Assembly (NCBI GenBank): GCA_002401955.1
Contig: NVUQ01000008.1
Span: forward strand, 23,754 to 87,753
DNA length: 64,000 nucleotides
Reading direction: 5' to 3'
DNA from: Flavobacteriales bacterium
Lineage (GTDB): Bacteria; Bacteroidota; Bacteroidia; Flavobacteriales_E; Vicingaceae
Positions 9,065 through 18,492 of this stretch are shown one piece after another. Both the position numbers and the translations under genes were made by a program. How positions within the stretch are numbered: position 1 is the stretch's first letter; every line of letters begins with the position of its first letter. Under the pieces are notes generated by a model, which was not told the origin of the DNA, made no database searches, and saw only the letters and a program-made list of their open reading frames with translations.

Positions 9065-10045
9065 ATGAAAACAGCAATAATTACAGGTATTTCTGGGCAG
9101 GATGGAGCTTATTTAGCAAGATTATTGTTAAGTAAAGATTTTAGGGTGATAGGAGTTATTAGACAGAATAAAAGTATACCAATTATTGGACTAGATTTTT
9201 TAGGAATTTCAAAAAATGTAGAGTTAAAAGAAATAAATTTATTAGATGGTATAGCTGTTGAAAATTTAATAAAAGAATATCAACCTGATGAGTTTTATAA
9301 TTTAGCTGCGCAAAGTTCGGTAGGTTTATCGTTTAAATCTCCAGTTGCTACATTTGAGTTTAATACAATAAGTACAATTAATATATTAGAAGCAATTAAA
9401 AATCACTCTTTAACAACTAAATTCTATCAAGCTTCGAGTAGTGAAATGTTTGGGAATATTGGTGAGGAAAATTTACCTCTTAAAGAGTCGGTTTTGTTTC
9501 ATCCCGCTAGCCCTTATGGTATTTCTAAAGCATCAGCTCATTGGATTACGGTTAATTATAGAGAGGCTTATGGGGTAAAGGCTTGTTGTGGCATCCTTTT
9601 TAACCACGAATCTTGTTTGAGAGGAGAGAATTTTGTAATCAAAAAAATTATCAGAACGGGGTTAGAAATAAAAGAAGGTAAATCTGAGAAGTTAAAGTTA
9701 GGTGAATTATCTGTTCAGAGAGATTGGGGTTATGCTCCGAAATTTGTAGAAGCAATGTGGTTAATGTTACAGCAAGATAATTCTAACGATTATCTTATTT
9801 GTTCAGGAAATGTTATTAGTTTAAGAGAGATAACCGAAATTGTATTCAAAAAATTAGAGTTAGATTTTGATAAATATGTTGAGATTGAAGCCTCCTTAAT
9901 GCGAAATGTTGAACTAGATATTATTTATGGAGATAATTCTAAAGCAAAAAATGAATTAGGTTGGAATTATGATATTTCATCGAATCAATTGATAGAAAAA
10001 TTAATTAAAGATGAAAAGGAGTTTCTTGAATGGAAGAAAAAATGA
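9065..10045 (+). CDS. gmd: GDP-mannose 4,6-dehydratase
   Basis: A 326-residue extended SDR that converts GDP-mannose to GDP-4-keto-6-deoxymannose, the precursor of GDP-fucose, GDP-rhamnose or GDP-perosamine. The NADP site TGISGQDGAYLA is at residues 8-19, the catalytic YGISK follows SSSEMFG, and the GENFV and QRDWGYAPKFVEAMW segments are Gmd hallmarks. The ATG at 9065 is preferred to the TTG three bases before. It is somewhat shorter than typical Gmd (about 340-370). The usual HESPLRG reads HESCLRG here. It is the only plus-strand gene inside the minus-strand locus, and no partner reductase (fcl, rmd) or GDP-mannose synthesis gene is in the window. Confidence 0.95.
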   Translation: MKTAIITGISGQDGAYLARLLLSKDFRVIGVIRQNKSIPIIGLDFLGISKNVELKEINLLDGIAVENLIKEYQPDEFYNLAAQSSVGLSFKSPVATFEFNTISTINILEAIKNHSLTTKFYQASSSEMFGNIGEENLPLKESVLFHPASPYGISKASAHWITVNYREAYGVKACCGILFNHESCLRGENFVIKKIIRTGLEIKEGKSEKLKLGELSVQRDWGYAPKFVEAMWLMLQQDNSNDYLICSGNVISLREITEIVFKKLELDFDKYVEIEASLMRNVELDIIYGDNSKAKNELGWNYDISSNQLIEKLIKDEKEFLEWKKK

Positions 10046-10048
10046 AAT

Positions 10049-11041
10049 TTATTTTTTAGAATTACTGATTTCTTTATATAATTTAATGTATTGCTGAGCT
10101 ATTTTATGAGCTTCAAATCTTTTAATATTTTGCAATCCTTTTAGAATTAAAGTCTCTCTTAATTCAGGATTGTTGATTAGTGACAATATTCCATTTTTTA
10201 TTTCTTTTATTGATAAAGGATTAACAAGCAAAGCTCCATCTCCAGCAATTTCAGGCATAGAGGCTAAATTAGATGTTATTACGGGCCTTCCAATTGCTTG
10301 AGCCTCTATAATTGGTAAACCAAAACCTTCGTAAGTTGATACAAAGGAAACGATATCACATTGTTTGTATAATTTGTATAATTCAATGTCAGATACATTA
10401 TGGAAGTTTTGATAAGATGTATTATAGGTCTGTAACAATTGTATTTGAGAATCATTTAATAAACCAACAAGTAAAAGATTAATGTTTAAACCTTTTACAG
10501 CTTCTAAAAGTGAATTTAAATTTTTATTTTCTTTGGTTCCAATATGTAGTATGTTTGGTTTAGATTCGTTAAATGTTAATTTATCAAATAAATAAATTGG
10601 AGAGATACAGTTGTATATCACTTTTATTTTTTCACTTGAAACGTTTATTTTTTTTAGTATTTCTGATTTAGAGAATTCTGAAATAGTAATAATTTGATAA
10701 GATTTTTTGATTGGTAAATCAAACCATAATAATTTTAATAAAAATCGTTTTAAACCAGAGGTTCTTATTATGGGGTAAACATCATGAATAGTTAACATTG
10801 TTTTTTTTCTACACATTAATAAATTACAATAATGAATATCACCCGAAATGTGATTAATTTGAGATTGATTTACACCTGCGTATATTATGTTAAGTATACG
10901 CTTAATAATTCCTTTACTTTTATAAGGTAGTTCAATAATAGAGGTGTTATAATCTTCAAAATAAGGAATAAGTGAATTGTATACTTTTTCTATACTATGT
11001 TTATCAATTCCTTTTTTTCTATAAAAGATGTTAATTTTCAT
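10049..11041 (-). CDS. glycosyltransferase family 4 (GT-B)
   Basis: A 330-residue retaining GT-B enzyme. The N-terminal half has a short acceptor domain with the motif HISGDIHY and TIHDVYP. The C-terminal half has ILHIGTKENKNL and the nucleotide-sugar signature YEGFGLPIIEAQAIGRPVI, followed by SNLASMPEIAGDGALLV. The last pieces resemble the mannosyltransferases of O-antigen loci. Its ATG overlaps the stop of the polymerase gene upstream by four bases (ATGA), indicating coupling. Its stop is three bases from the stop of convergent gmd. Confidence 0.92.
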   Translation of the reverse strand: MKINIFYRKKGIDKHSIEKVYNSLIPYFEDYNTSIIELPYKSKGIIKRILNIIYAGVNQSQINHISGDIHYCNLLMCRKKTMLTIHDVYPIIRTSGLKRFLLKLLWFDLPIKKSYQIITISEFSKSEILKKINVSSEKIKVIYNCISPIYLFDKLTFNESKPNILHIGTKENKNLNSLLEAVKGLNINLLLVGLLNDSQIQLLQTYNTSYQNFHNVSDIELYKLYKQCDIVSFVSTYEGFGLPIIEAQAIGRPVITSNLASMPEIAGDGALLVNPLSIKEIKNGILSLINNPELRETLILKGLQNIKRFEAHKIAQQYIKLYKEISNSKK

Positions 11042-12381
11042 TCTTCTATATTTTTAACCCCTTCAAAAGCACCAATAAAAAAGAATAATGTTGAACTAGG
11101 ATTTAATGTAATAGCTGTGCAGTATAAAAAGATTATAAATATTGAGAAATCGTTTTTAGATGCAATTTTATTATTGAATAATATTTTAAGAAAAGGTATT
11201 AAGAGTAAAAATAAACCAATAATTCCAAAATCGAACATATAAGTCATTAAAGCAGAATTAAATGGGATTAAAAAACGGCCATGACCAGATAGTCCAGATT
11301 TTCCAGGGTATTCTTTTGCTAGTGCAAAATTATAATTACCAGGACCTATTCCTAAAATAAACATTTCTGGGTAGTCAAGTATAAACTCTTGACCTTTTAA
11401 CTCTGCCCTAATTTCTTCTTGCTCCAGTTGTTTATCTACCCTAACCTCATAAAGAGTGTCTAGATACACTTTTTGATATAAGTAAGTACTTAATCCTAGT
11501 ACAATCAATACAGTAAGTTGGCGAAATAATGTTTTATTGAAATTAATAAATAGAGTATAGATCATTAAAAAAAGAAGAAATACTCCAATAGAAATGTAAA
11601 TAGAGGTTGAATAAGTTAACCAAAGAACTGTACCGTGAATGATAAATAAAAAACAGTAGGGAAGAAGTTTTATTTTTTTTATTAGTTCATTTTTATATTT
11701 AAATAATATAATCAGACTAATCACTAGAAAATAAGTTAATCGTTTTGGTTCGTTGGCAAAAGAATTGACTCTAAAAACAAGGTTTTCGCCACCTTGAAAC
11801 CCTCCAAAACCAGTTTTATTAGCACTATAAACAATTCCTCGATAAGACCAACCAAATTGATGTGCAAAGTATTGATAAATCCCATAAAAACATAAAACCG
11901 TTGTAGTAATGATAAATGCTTTTAATAATCGTTGTTTTCCATATAGTTTCGTACACTCTTTTCGTATTATAATAAATATTAAAATAAAGTTAGAGTAACT
12001 AATAATCTGAATTAGTAGTCTTGTTTTGATAAGCGGAGTGTTAATATAAGATGCATAATAGTTTGTATATAAAAATCCAATAATTACTGAAAAAGCTATT
12101 AATAACCATACTCTTCCTACCCATGAGTTATCATTATTATTATTTGAAGAAAAATAATTAGCTCCTTTACTTAAGATAACAGAACCTATATATATAATAG
12201 GAACCAATTTATCTGCGGTTAGCATGGATCCAAGAGGAATAAAAAAAAAGCAGCTTATACAGGCTGGTAAAATGTATAAAATACGATGAGGTTTTGTTTG
12301 ACCAGCCCAATACGCATAAGCTATCATAAAAAAAACGAAAGCATAATCAATAAAACCGTGTCCGATTAAATTATCGTTCAT
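11038..12381 (-). CDS. O-antigen ligase/polymerase-like membrane protein (Wzy candidate)
   Basis: A 447-residue polytopic membrane protein with about ten or more hydrophobic segments. A large external loop near the C-terminal third contains GIGPGNYNFALA and GLSGHGRFLIPFNS, the pattern of the Wzy_C (O-antigen ligase/polymerase) family. In a Wzx/Wzy pathway it would join lipid-linked repeat units in the periplasm. It overlaps the upstream GT4 gene by 11 bases and the downstream one by 4. It is the only such protein in the window, so it is the best polymerase candidate; a ligase role is not excluded. Confidence 0.82.
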   Translation of the reverse strand: MNDNLIGHGFIDYAFVFFMIAYAYWAGQTKPHRILYILPACISCFFFIPLGSMLTADKLVPIIYIGSVILSKGANYFSSNNNNDNSWVGRVWLLIAFSVIIGFLYTNYYASYINTPLIKTRLLIQIISYSNFILIFIIIRKECTKLYGKQRLLKAFIITTTVLCFYGIYQYFAHQFGWSYRGIVYSANKTGFGGFQGGENLVFRVNSFANEPKRLTYFLVISLIILFKYKNELIKKIKLLPYCFLFIIHGTVLWLTYSTSIYISIGVFLLFLMIYTLFINFNKTLFRQLTVLIVLGLSTYLYQKVYLDTLYEVRVDKQLEQEEIRAELKGQEFILDYPEMFILGIGPGNYNFALAKEYPGKSGLSGHGRFLIPFNSALMTYMFDFGIIGLFLLLIPFLKILFNNKIASKNDFSIFIIFLYCTAITLNPSSTLFFFIGAFEGVKNIEE

Positions 12382-13558
12382 GGTATAGGTTCATTAATTG
12401 TTCTGCTGCGTTTGACCAAGTGTAATGTTGTTTAAACTTGTTGAGCAATGTCGGGTTTGTTTGTATTGAGTCAAGTATTTTTACATAATGAGCAATAATT
12501 GGTTTTAAGGTATTAATATTGTTTTCAATGATGGGACCTTCTATCATTTCCAGCATTTCAGGGATAGCACCTGTTGGTGTGCCTAAAACGGGAATTCCAT
12601 AAGCAATAGCATCTAGTACTGTTAAACAAAATCCTTCTTCAGAAGAAATTTGTATATAAAGATCGGCTTCTGTGTAATATGTTTTTAGTTCTTCATTACT
12701 TACACTAGTATTTAAAAACAAAGAACCTGTTAGTTTTAAATCCAGTATTTTGTTTTTAATCATATTAACATATGCTTGGTTTCTGTTAGGTCCCACTATA
12801 TTCCATTTAAAATCAATGCCTTCTTGTTTTAAATAGTTAGAAATTAAAGGAATTAGATGCTGGTTTTTGTGAGGAACGATTCCTCCCGCGGTTAAAATAT
12901 TGATAGTTGTAGAAGACTTTAATCTTCGAGGTATTGTACTAATATGTTCTGCGCCTCCAAGTCCTATTGTATGAATTTTACTAGGATTAACGTATTTTTT
13001 TAGTTCATTTTTAACCAATTTACAATCGGCTATATAAATATCAAATTCATTTTTTTTAATACGTTTTTTATTGATAAAATAAACACCAATCTTACGGATT
13101 TCATCCTTGATATAATTTAAAGTTTTGTCACCTTTCCAAGATCTAGAACATTCAAAAGGAGGTATGTTGTGAATTGTATGAAATGTTTTTACGCCTTTTA
13201 ATCGAAGAGCCTTGGTGTTAAGAATTTCAGCAACAAAAAGACCAAATAAAATGTGTACGACTTCAATTTGATATTGCTGAGTTATATCAATAATGTTATT
13301 ATTTATAAACTGACATAATGTTTTTCTTTCGTTAGCATCATAAAGTAAACTTTCACCAGATTTTACTCCTAAATTTAATAGTGTAAGATTATTTTGTGGA
13401 TGTTTGGAAGGTGTTATTTTGTTATCTGCACCAACAGAAGGAACTAGTAAATAAACATTAACGCCCAATTTAGCAAGGTTGATTGCTGTATTTTCGACAT
13501 AAGAAACAGTTCCTCCAATTTTAGGATAATAATGTTCGGAAATTAATAAAACATTCAT
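12371..13558 (-). CDS. glycosyltransferase family 4 (GT-B)
   Basis: A 395-residue GT-B enzyme. It starts MNVLLISEHYYPKIGGTVSY, the classic glycine-rich GT4 opening. It has TAGGIVPHKNQH at about residue 227 and the donor-site segment SSEEGFCLTVLDAIAYGIPVLG near 305-325. The N-terminal GGxxxY loop contacts the acceptor and the C-terminal E-x7-D/E segment the donor in this family. It overlaps the polymerase gene by 11 bases. A 73-base gap separates it from the two tandem GT2 genes upstream, where a secondary promoter could lie. Confidence 0.93.
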   Translation of the reverse strand: MNVLLISEHYYPKIGGTVSYVENTAINLAKLGVNVYLLVPSVGADNKITPSKHPQNNLTLLNLGVKSGESLLYDANERKTLCQFINNNIIDITQQYQIEVVHILFGLFVAEILNTKALRLKGVKTFHTIHNIPPFECSRSWKGDKTLNYIKDEIRKIGVYFINKKRIKKNEFDIYIADCKLVKNELKKYVNPSKIHTIGLGGAEHISTIPRRLKSSTTINILTAGGIVPHKNQHLIPLISNYLKQEGIDFKWNIVGPNRNQAYVNMIKNKILDLKLTGSLFLNTSVSNEELKTYYTEADLYIQISSEEGFCLTVLDAIAYGIPVLGTPTGAIPEMLEMIEGPIIENNINTLKPIIAHYVKILDSIQTNPTLLNKFKQHYTWSNAAEQLMNLYHER

Positions 13559-13631
13559 TTAATTTTGTTTAATAATAATTGTGTGTTTTAAATCTTAACA
13601 TCGTTCAAAAATAGGGATATTATTTTTAGCT

Positions 13632-14525
13632 TTAATTTAAATATTTGGGACCTGATTTGTGAGCTTTGTACGCAGTGATAAAAGAATTAATGACTCTTGT
13701 AATTACTGTATAATATAACTGAGGCCTAATTAAAATGGTCTTATTTAAAATAAGATATCTCAAAGTGGCTAAAAAGTATTCTAATCTAAATTTTGTAGGA
13801 GCCATTTTTAAATCAAAATAAATTGCGCCAACCATATTGTGTTTAGCTTTAATGTAGTTAGAATCATTCCACGAACGAATTCCACCTAAAGGTTCATTTA
13901 AATGAATTAATGTTGCATTAGCATCATAAAGAAAGAGTCCATATTTTTTACTAACCCGTAAACAAAAATCGGTCTCTTCTCGATGTGCGCCTCGTGTGTA
14001 GTTTTCATCCATGCCACCAACAGCAATGGCAATATTTTTTCTTACACTTAGATTGTTTGATCGGCCAGAATTAACAAAGGTATTAACTCCATAGTTTTTA
14101 GGGTAGTAAAAAAAACCAACTATATGGTTGAAACTTCTGCTAGTTCTTGAATAAGATATAGGGGTATCATATTTATCAAAACTTCTGCCAACTACTCCCG
14201 AAATATTTTTATCTATATAATGTCTATGATGATTATAAACGAAATATTGATTTTTTATTAATACATCATCATCAATAAATAAAAGAATATCACTCTTAGA
14301 ATTCCGTATTCCAATATTTCGAGCAGCAGAAGCAGATTCATTATGTGATTTTATAAAAGAAACATTATCAGGGAAGATGTCTATGTTGAATTGATTAAAC
14401 TCTGATTGATAGATTACCAGAATTTCAAAAGTGACAGTAATTTGTTTTTCTAAACAATATAAAGTTTGTTTTAATTTATCTTCTCTATTAATAGTTGGAA
14501 TAATTATTGAAACTTGATATTTCAT
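13632..14525 (-). CDS. glycosyltransferase family 2, tandem copy A
   Basis: A 297-residue GT-A enzyme. SIIIPTINREDKL opens the fold; SASAARNIGI and LLFIDDDV carry the metal-binding DDD; GGMDENYTRGAHREETDFCLR is the catalytic-base region. It aligns along its whole length with the next gene upstream: both share PTINR, SASAARNIGI, SGVVG/SGIVG, GGMDEN, RGAHREE/KGAHREE, GGxRSWN and the terminal GPKY. The pair is therefore a tandem duplication. Its start codon overlaps the upstream stop by one base. Donor and acceptor are unknown. Confidence 0.92.
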   Translation of the reverse strand: MKYQVSIIIPTINREDKLKQTLYCLEKQITVTFEILVIYQSEFNQFNIDIFPDNVSFIKSHNESASAARNIGIRNSKSDILLFIDDDVLIKNQYFVYNHHRHYIDKNISGVVGRSFDKYDTPISYSRTSRSFNHIVGFFYYPKNYGVNTFVNSGRSNNLSVRKNIAIAVGGMDENYTRGAHREETDFCLRVSKKYGLFLYDANATLIHLNEPLGGIRSWNDSNYIKAKHNMVGAIYFDLKMAPTKFRLEYFLATLRYLILNKTILIRPQLYYTVITRVINSFITAYKAHKSGPKYLN

Positions 14526-15430
14526 TATTGGGTGATGTATTTTGGACCATTCTTTAATAGAATAAGGCCATTAAAAATGCCTCTAATCAATTTTAAAAAT
14601 GTAACTATTGCTAAATCAGGCCTTCTTATAATTTCTTTTCGGTAAAAGAAAAAAAATAAAGTAGCAAACAAATGAACAGGATAATGCTTTATTTTAACAT
14701 CCTTAAATATAAAATAAAAAGCACCATCAAAATGATGCTGTGCTTTAGTCTTTACACTTTTATTCCATGATCTTACCCCTCCTGTTTGTCTGCCAATATG
14801 AATTAATGAACATCTAGGATCAAAAAGATACCAACCAAATTTTTTTGTATAACGATGATTAAAATCACTTTCTTCCCTATGAGCACCTTTAACAAAATTT
14901 TCGTCCATACCTCCAATTTCTAAAGTATGTTTTCTTCTAACACATAAATTACCTGCACCACCATCATTAATTGTACATTCTTCGGTGTAATTACGAGGGA
15001 AGAATAACCATCCCCAATGTTTATTATGGCTCCATTTATGACGAATATCTCTAACAGTTTTGGTATTAATATCTATTATTGGACCAACAATTCCGCTTAT
15101 TGAAGTATCTTTTAGGTTTGAAATAAAATAACTTAGATATTCTTTATCATTAATAATTACATCATCATCCAAAAATAGTAGAATATCACCTTTACTTTCA
15201 ATTATACCAATATTTCTTGCTGCTGATGCGGATTTAACATTTGAAAGGATATAGTTTGTTATCGAGTTTGATTTAATTTGAGATACAATTTTTTCATTAA
15301 TATTATCAGTTTGATCAATAATAATGATTTCAAAATCTTTAAAATTTTGTCTCATTAAATCATTTACAGTATTCAGTAAATCATTATAACGATTAATCGT
15401 AGGGATAATAACTGATAATTTTATTTTCAC
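14525..15430 (-). CDS. glycosyltransferase family 2, tandem copy B
   Basis: A 301-residue GT-A enzyme, paralogue of the gene directly downstream. It keeps SVIIPTINR (about 6-14), SASAARNIGI, LLFLDDDVI, the GGMDENFVKGAHREESDF region and GGVRSWNKS. Both copies look intact, with no lost acidic residues, so they probably add different or successive residues rather than being redundant. A 38-base gap separates it from the FkbM methyltransferase gene. Confidence 0.92.
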   Translation of the reverse strand: MKIKLSVIIPTINRYNDLLNTVNDLMRQNFKDFEIIIIDQTDNINEKIVSQIKSNSITNYILSNVKSASAARNIGIIESKGDILLFLDDDVIINDKEYLSYFISNLKDTSISGIVGPIIDINTKTVRDIRHKWSHNKHWGWLFFPRNYTEECTINDGGAGNLCVRRKHTLEIGGMDENFVKGAHREESDFNHRYTKKFGWYLFDPRCSLIHIGRQTGGVRSWNKSVKTKAQHHFDGAFYFIFKDVKIKHYPVHLFATLFFFFYRKEIIRRPDLAIVTFLKLIRGIFNGLILLKNGPKYITQ

Positions 15431-15468
15431 AGGATGAATTTAAAATAAATATTCGAATTGAAGATTCT

Positions 15469-16254
15469 TTAATTTATTTTTGGAGTTAAAAAAATATTGA
15501 CAATGTTTTCAGATTTCATGGCTTTGTCTTTGTCAAATTTTTCCATTTGGTAACTAGGTCTAATAAACATTTGACCTTCATAATTTTTAGTATCAATTAA
15601 TTCAAAAATATCAATTATTTCTTGTTTCGATAAAAAGGGGTTATGAAGCTCAATTGCCAACTTAGGTTTTTTTGATAATAGTTTTTTAGCTCCTTTTAAA
15701 ACTTCTAATTCAAATCCTTCTACATCAATTTTTAAAAAAGTAAAATCTCCATATTCTTCGGCTAAATCATCAGCAGCAACTACATCCATTTTAAAATCGG
15801 TTTCAGTATTTTTAGAAACATTAGCATTACCATTTTGAAAAGGTTCGTATGATATAATCCCTTTTTTACTTCCAGCAGCAGCATTTAATATTTGTGAATT
15901 TTTAAACCCATTTAAACTCAAATTAGAATGTGCATACATCGCAGACTTTGGTTGTAATTCAACCCCCAAGTAAGCTCCACCTTTTAGATGATTACTAATA
16001 AAAGAAGCATAAAAACCATAATGAACCCCTAATTCTAGGACCCTATCTTCAGGTTGTATCATTGAATTAAGAATCTTTAGTTCTTCAATGTTGTTCTTAA
16101 ACTCTACGTCATACCATCTTTTTGCAACCTCATCAGGAATCCATGCTTTAAATTTCTGATTACATGTGTCATATTTTTTTTGATAAGGATAGTTGCTTTG
16201 TTCTTTGAGGCTTAGTAAGTTAAAGCCTAACTTATTAAATATTTTATTTAGCAT
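15469..16254 (-). CDS. FkbM family methyltransferase
   Basis: A 261-residue SAM-dependent methyltransferase. The SAM motif VLELGVHYGFYASF lies near residue 94 and the FkbM signature FTFLKIDVEGFELEVLKGAKKLL near 170-192. FkbM enzymes O-methylate sugar hydroxyls, and in polysaccharide loci they often cap or decorate a residue. Its start overlaps the stop of the glycosyltransferase gene upstream by 7 bases. The target sugar is unknown. Confidence 0.92.
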   Translation of the reverse strand: MLNKIFNKLGFNLLSLKEQSNYPYQKKYDTCNQKFKAWIPDEVAKRWYDVEFKNNIEELKILNSMIQPEDRVLELGVHYGFYASFISNHLKGGAYLGVELQPKSAMYAHSNLSLNGFKNSQILNAAAGSKKGIISYEPFQNGNANVSKNTETDFKMDVVAADDLAEEYGDFTFLKIDVEGFELEVLKGAKKLLSKKPKLAIELHNPFLSKQEIIDIFELIDTKNYEGQMFIRPSYQMEKFDKDKAMKSENIVNIFLTPKIN

Positions 16255-17384
16255 GATATTGATTTTGATATAATGGATTCAATTTTTATTATATTTCTTG
16301 TATAGGTATTTTCTTTTGCGAATTTAATTCTTTTCTTTTGATTGTCCTTTGAATTGTATAGGGAGATGTCGTTTTTAACTGTTGAAAATAACTCTTTCAT
16401 TTTATGATTTGAATTACACATTTCAAGTAAGTTAGAATCTTTATATGTGGAAACATGATTTGATATGATGACCTTCCCAGTAGCAATATATTCCATTATT
16501 TTATGGTAATTGGTACCTTTACAATTGTCTCTCTCTTTATTATAACAAATAAGAAAAATATCCATTGTACTTATTTCTAGATGTAGATCAGTTTGAGTTA
16601 ATACACCTTTTAATATTGCATTTTCAAGTGTTTTTAATTGATGAATAAATGTATTTGTATCTTTTGAAAGATGTCCACCTATATTTGAAGATGTATAATT
16701 ACCTATAAAAATAAAATCAACATCAGGATTTGATTTAATTAGATCAATTATTATTTCATGGTCAATATCGGCTCGTAACAAATTTCCAACATAGCCAGTT
16801 TTTAATCTGTTTTTTTTATTAGTAGTTTTATATTTAGTAGAAACAGTTTCAATTAAGTTTTCATTAACGCTATGGTTAATAAAATAACTTGGAATTTTAT
16901 ATTCTTTTAATTCGGTTAATATTTCATTGGCTACGGAAAACATAATATCAGCACCTTTAACTGTATATTGATTAGCTAAAGGTACAAAATCTACAGGATG
17001 AGCAATCTTCAATGAGTTCTTGTATGAAGAATAATCACAATAACCAATAAGTCCGAAATTCCAAACAATATCAATATGCCTTTTAATTGAATTTTTGATT
17101 CTTTTTAAATTTAACTTAATAAGAAGTTTAAAAATGATGTTTGAATGAAAACGAAATCGTTGAATATTCCAGATGCCACTATCAATAATATGTAAATATG
17201 GAGTGATTTTTGATGTAGTAATAGATACTTTTTTAGAATGATTTTCTGGTGGATTAATAAAATAAACGGTATTCCCCATTTTTGCTAAATTAATAGCATA
17301 ATGGTGTTTTGATAATAACATTTCACCCCAATGTTCATCAGCAAAAATTAGTATCGTTTTATCTTTAAGTTTAAATTCCCCCAA
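16248..17384 (-). CDS. glycosyltransferase, GT-B (family 1/4-like)
   Basis: A 378-residue protein with GT-B features: KTILIFADEHWGEML at the start, GYVGNLLRADIDHEIIIDLI at about 195-215 (donor domain) and DIFLICYNKERDNCKGTNYHKIMEYIATGKVII near 275-305. The last part resembles the KxxEYLAxGxPVV element of WcaI-like or TuaH-like transferases. It is less typical than the other GT4 genes here. It lies two bases from the aminotransferase gene upstream. Confidence 0.82.
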   Translation of the reverse strand: MGEFKLKDKTILIFADEHWGEMLLSKHHYAINLAKMGNTVYFINPPENHSKKVSITTSKITPYLHIIDSGIWNIQRFRFHSNIIFKLLIKLNLKRIKNSIKRHIDIVWNFGLIGYCDYSSYKNSLKIAHPVDFVPLANQYTVKGADIMFSVANEILTELKEYKIPSYFINHSVNENLIETVSTKYKTTNKKNRLKTGYVGNLLRADIDHEIIIDLIKSNPDVDFIFIGNYTSSNIGGHLSKDTNTFIHQLKTLENAILKGVLTQTDLHLEISTMDIFLICYNKERDNCKGTNYHKIMEYIATGKVIISNHVSTYKDSNLLEMCNSNHKMKELFSTVKNDISLYNSKDNQKKRIKFAKENTYTRNIIKIESIISKSISC

Positions 17385-17386
17385 AA

Positions 17387-18475
17387 TTAACTTGTAAACT
17401 CATTTATTATTATTGAAACTTTTTCTATTTCTTCTATTGATATGTATGGGTGAATAGGTAATGAGATTATTTTAGAAGAGGCTTTTTCAGCTGCTTCAAA
17501 TTTATCAGAGTTCTTAAATAAAGGTATATTTGGTAGCGCTGTAGGGTAATGTATTCCATGAGGAATATTTTGTTCATTTAATTTGTTAATTAATTCTTCT
17601 CTATTGTTTACTTTAATAACATATAAATGAAAAACACTTTGTATCTCTGTTGAGAAAGTAGGTTTTTCTATTCTAGAATTAATTAGTTTATCATATTGTT
17701 TAGCCGCTGCTATTCTTAAATTGTTTCCTTCATCTAACGATTTAAGTTTAACAGATAATATTGCGGCATGAATTCCATCCATTCTTGAGTTTCTTCCAAC
17801 CCGTAAATGAGAGTGTTTTTTGTTTTGACCGTGATTTCTTATTTGCTTTGCTATGTTAGCAATAGATTCATCCTTAAAAATCATTGCTCCTGCGTCTCCA
17901 AAAGCGCCTAGGTTTTTACCTGGATAAAAGCTAAAACAAGCTGCATCTCCATAAGTTCCAATTTTCTTTCCTTCAATACTTGCTCCATGTGCTTGAGCAC
18001 AATCTTCTATTAAAACGAGTTGATGTTTATTACATATTTCAACAATAGTATTCATATCTGCTGGTTTCCCGTAAATATGAACAGGGATAACTGCTTTGGT
18101 TTTTTCTGTAATTGCCTCTTCTATTAAGGCTGAATTAATATTACAATCAGAATAATTTACATCTACAAAAATTGGCGTAGCACCTACATTTAAAACAGCT
18201 TCAGCAGTTGATATCCAGCTAATTGCAGGGACAATAACTTCGTCTCCTTCACCAATTCCAAAAGAATCTAACGAAATTTCTAGAGCATCGGTTCCATTAG
18301 CACAAGACACACAATTTTCAACACCTAAATAACTAGCAAACTCTTTTTCAAAAGCAACAATAAAGGGATTGTTATCGCTACCAATAAAAGCGGTTTGAGA
18401 AATTACATCTTGTATTGCTGTATCAATTTCTTTTTCTCTGGTTTGATAAATCTTTTTTAAGTCTACAAATTGCAT
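17387..18475 (-). CDS. wbpE: DegT/DnrJ/EryC1/StrS aminotransferase, WbpE/WlbC-like
   Basis: A 362-residue PLP-dependent sugar aminotransferase. PVHIYGKPADM, LIEDCAQAHGA and the lysine of FSFYPGKNLGAFGDAG (internal aldimine Lys) are all present. It follows a WbpD-type acetyltransferase and a WbpB-type dehydrogenase in transcription order. In Pseudomonas and Bordetella that trio makes the 3-acetamido group of UDP-2,3-diacetamido-2,3-dideoxy-glucuronic acid. Here WbpE would aminate the 3-keto intermediate with glutamate. The pathway call rests on this context. Confidence 0.87.
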   Translation of the reverse strand: MQFVDLKKIYQTREKEIDTAIQDVISQTAFIGSDNNPFIVAFEKEFASYLGVENCVSCANGTDALEISLDSFGIGEGDEVIVPAISWISTAEAVLNVGATPIFVDVNYSDCNINSALIEEAITEKTKAVIPVHIYGKPADMNTIVEICNKHQLVLIEDCAQAHGASIEGKKIGTYGDAACFSFYPGKNLGAFGDAGAMIFKDESIANIAKQIRNHGQNKKHSHLRVGRNSRMDGIHAAILSVKLKSLDEGNNLRIAAAKQYDKLINSRIEKPTFSTEIQSVFHLYVIKVNNREELINKLNEQNIPHGIHYPTALPNIPLFKNSDKFEAAEKASSKIISLPIHPYISIEEIEKVSIIINEFTS

Positions 18476-18492
18476 TTTGATATTTAATTTAA

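Noticed and set aside
9065..10045. gmd as a pseudogene because it is short
   Set aside because: All cofactor and catalytic motifs are intact and the frame is open throughout; only the C-terminus is somewhat shorter than usual.
10997..11242. 81-residue plus-strand frame
   Set aside because: Lies fully opposite the ends of two well-supported glycan genes (GT4 and the polymerase), with no recognisable motif.
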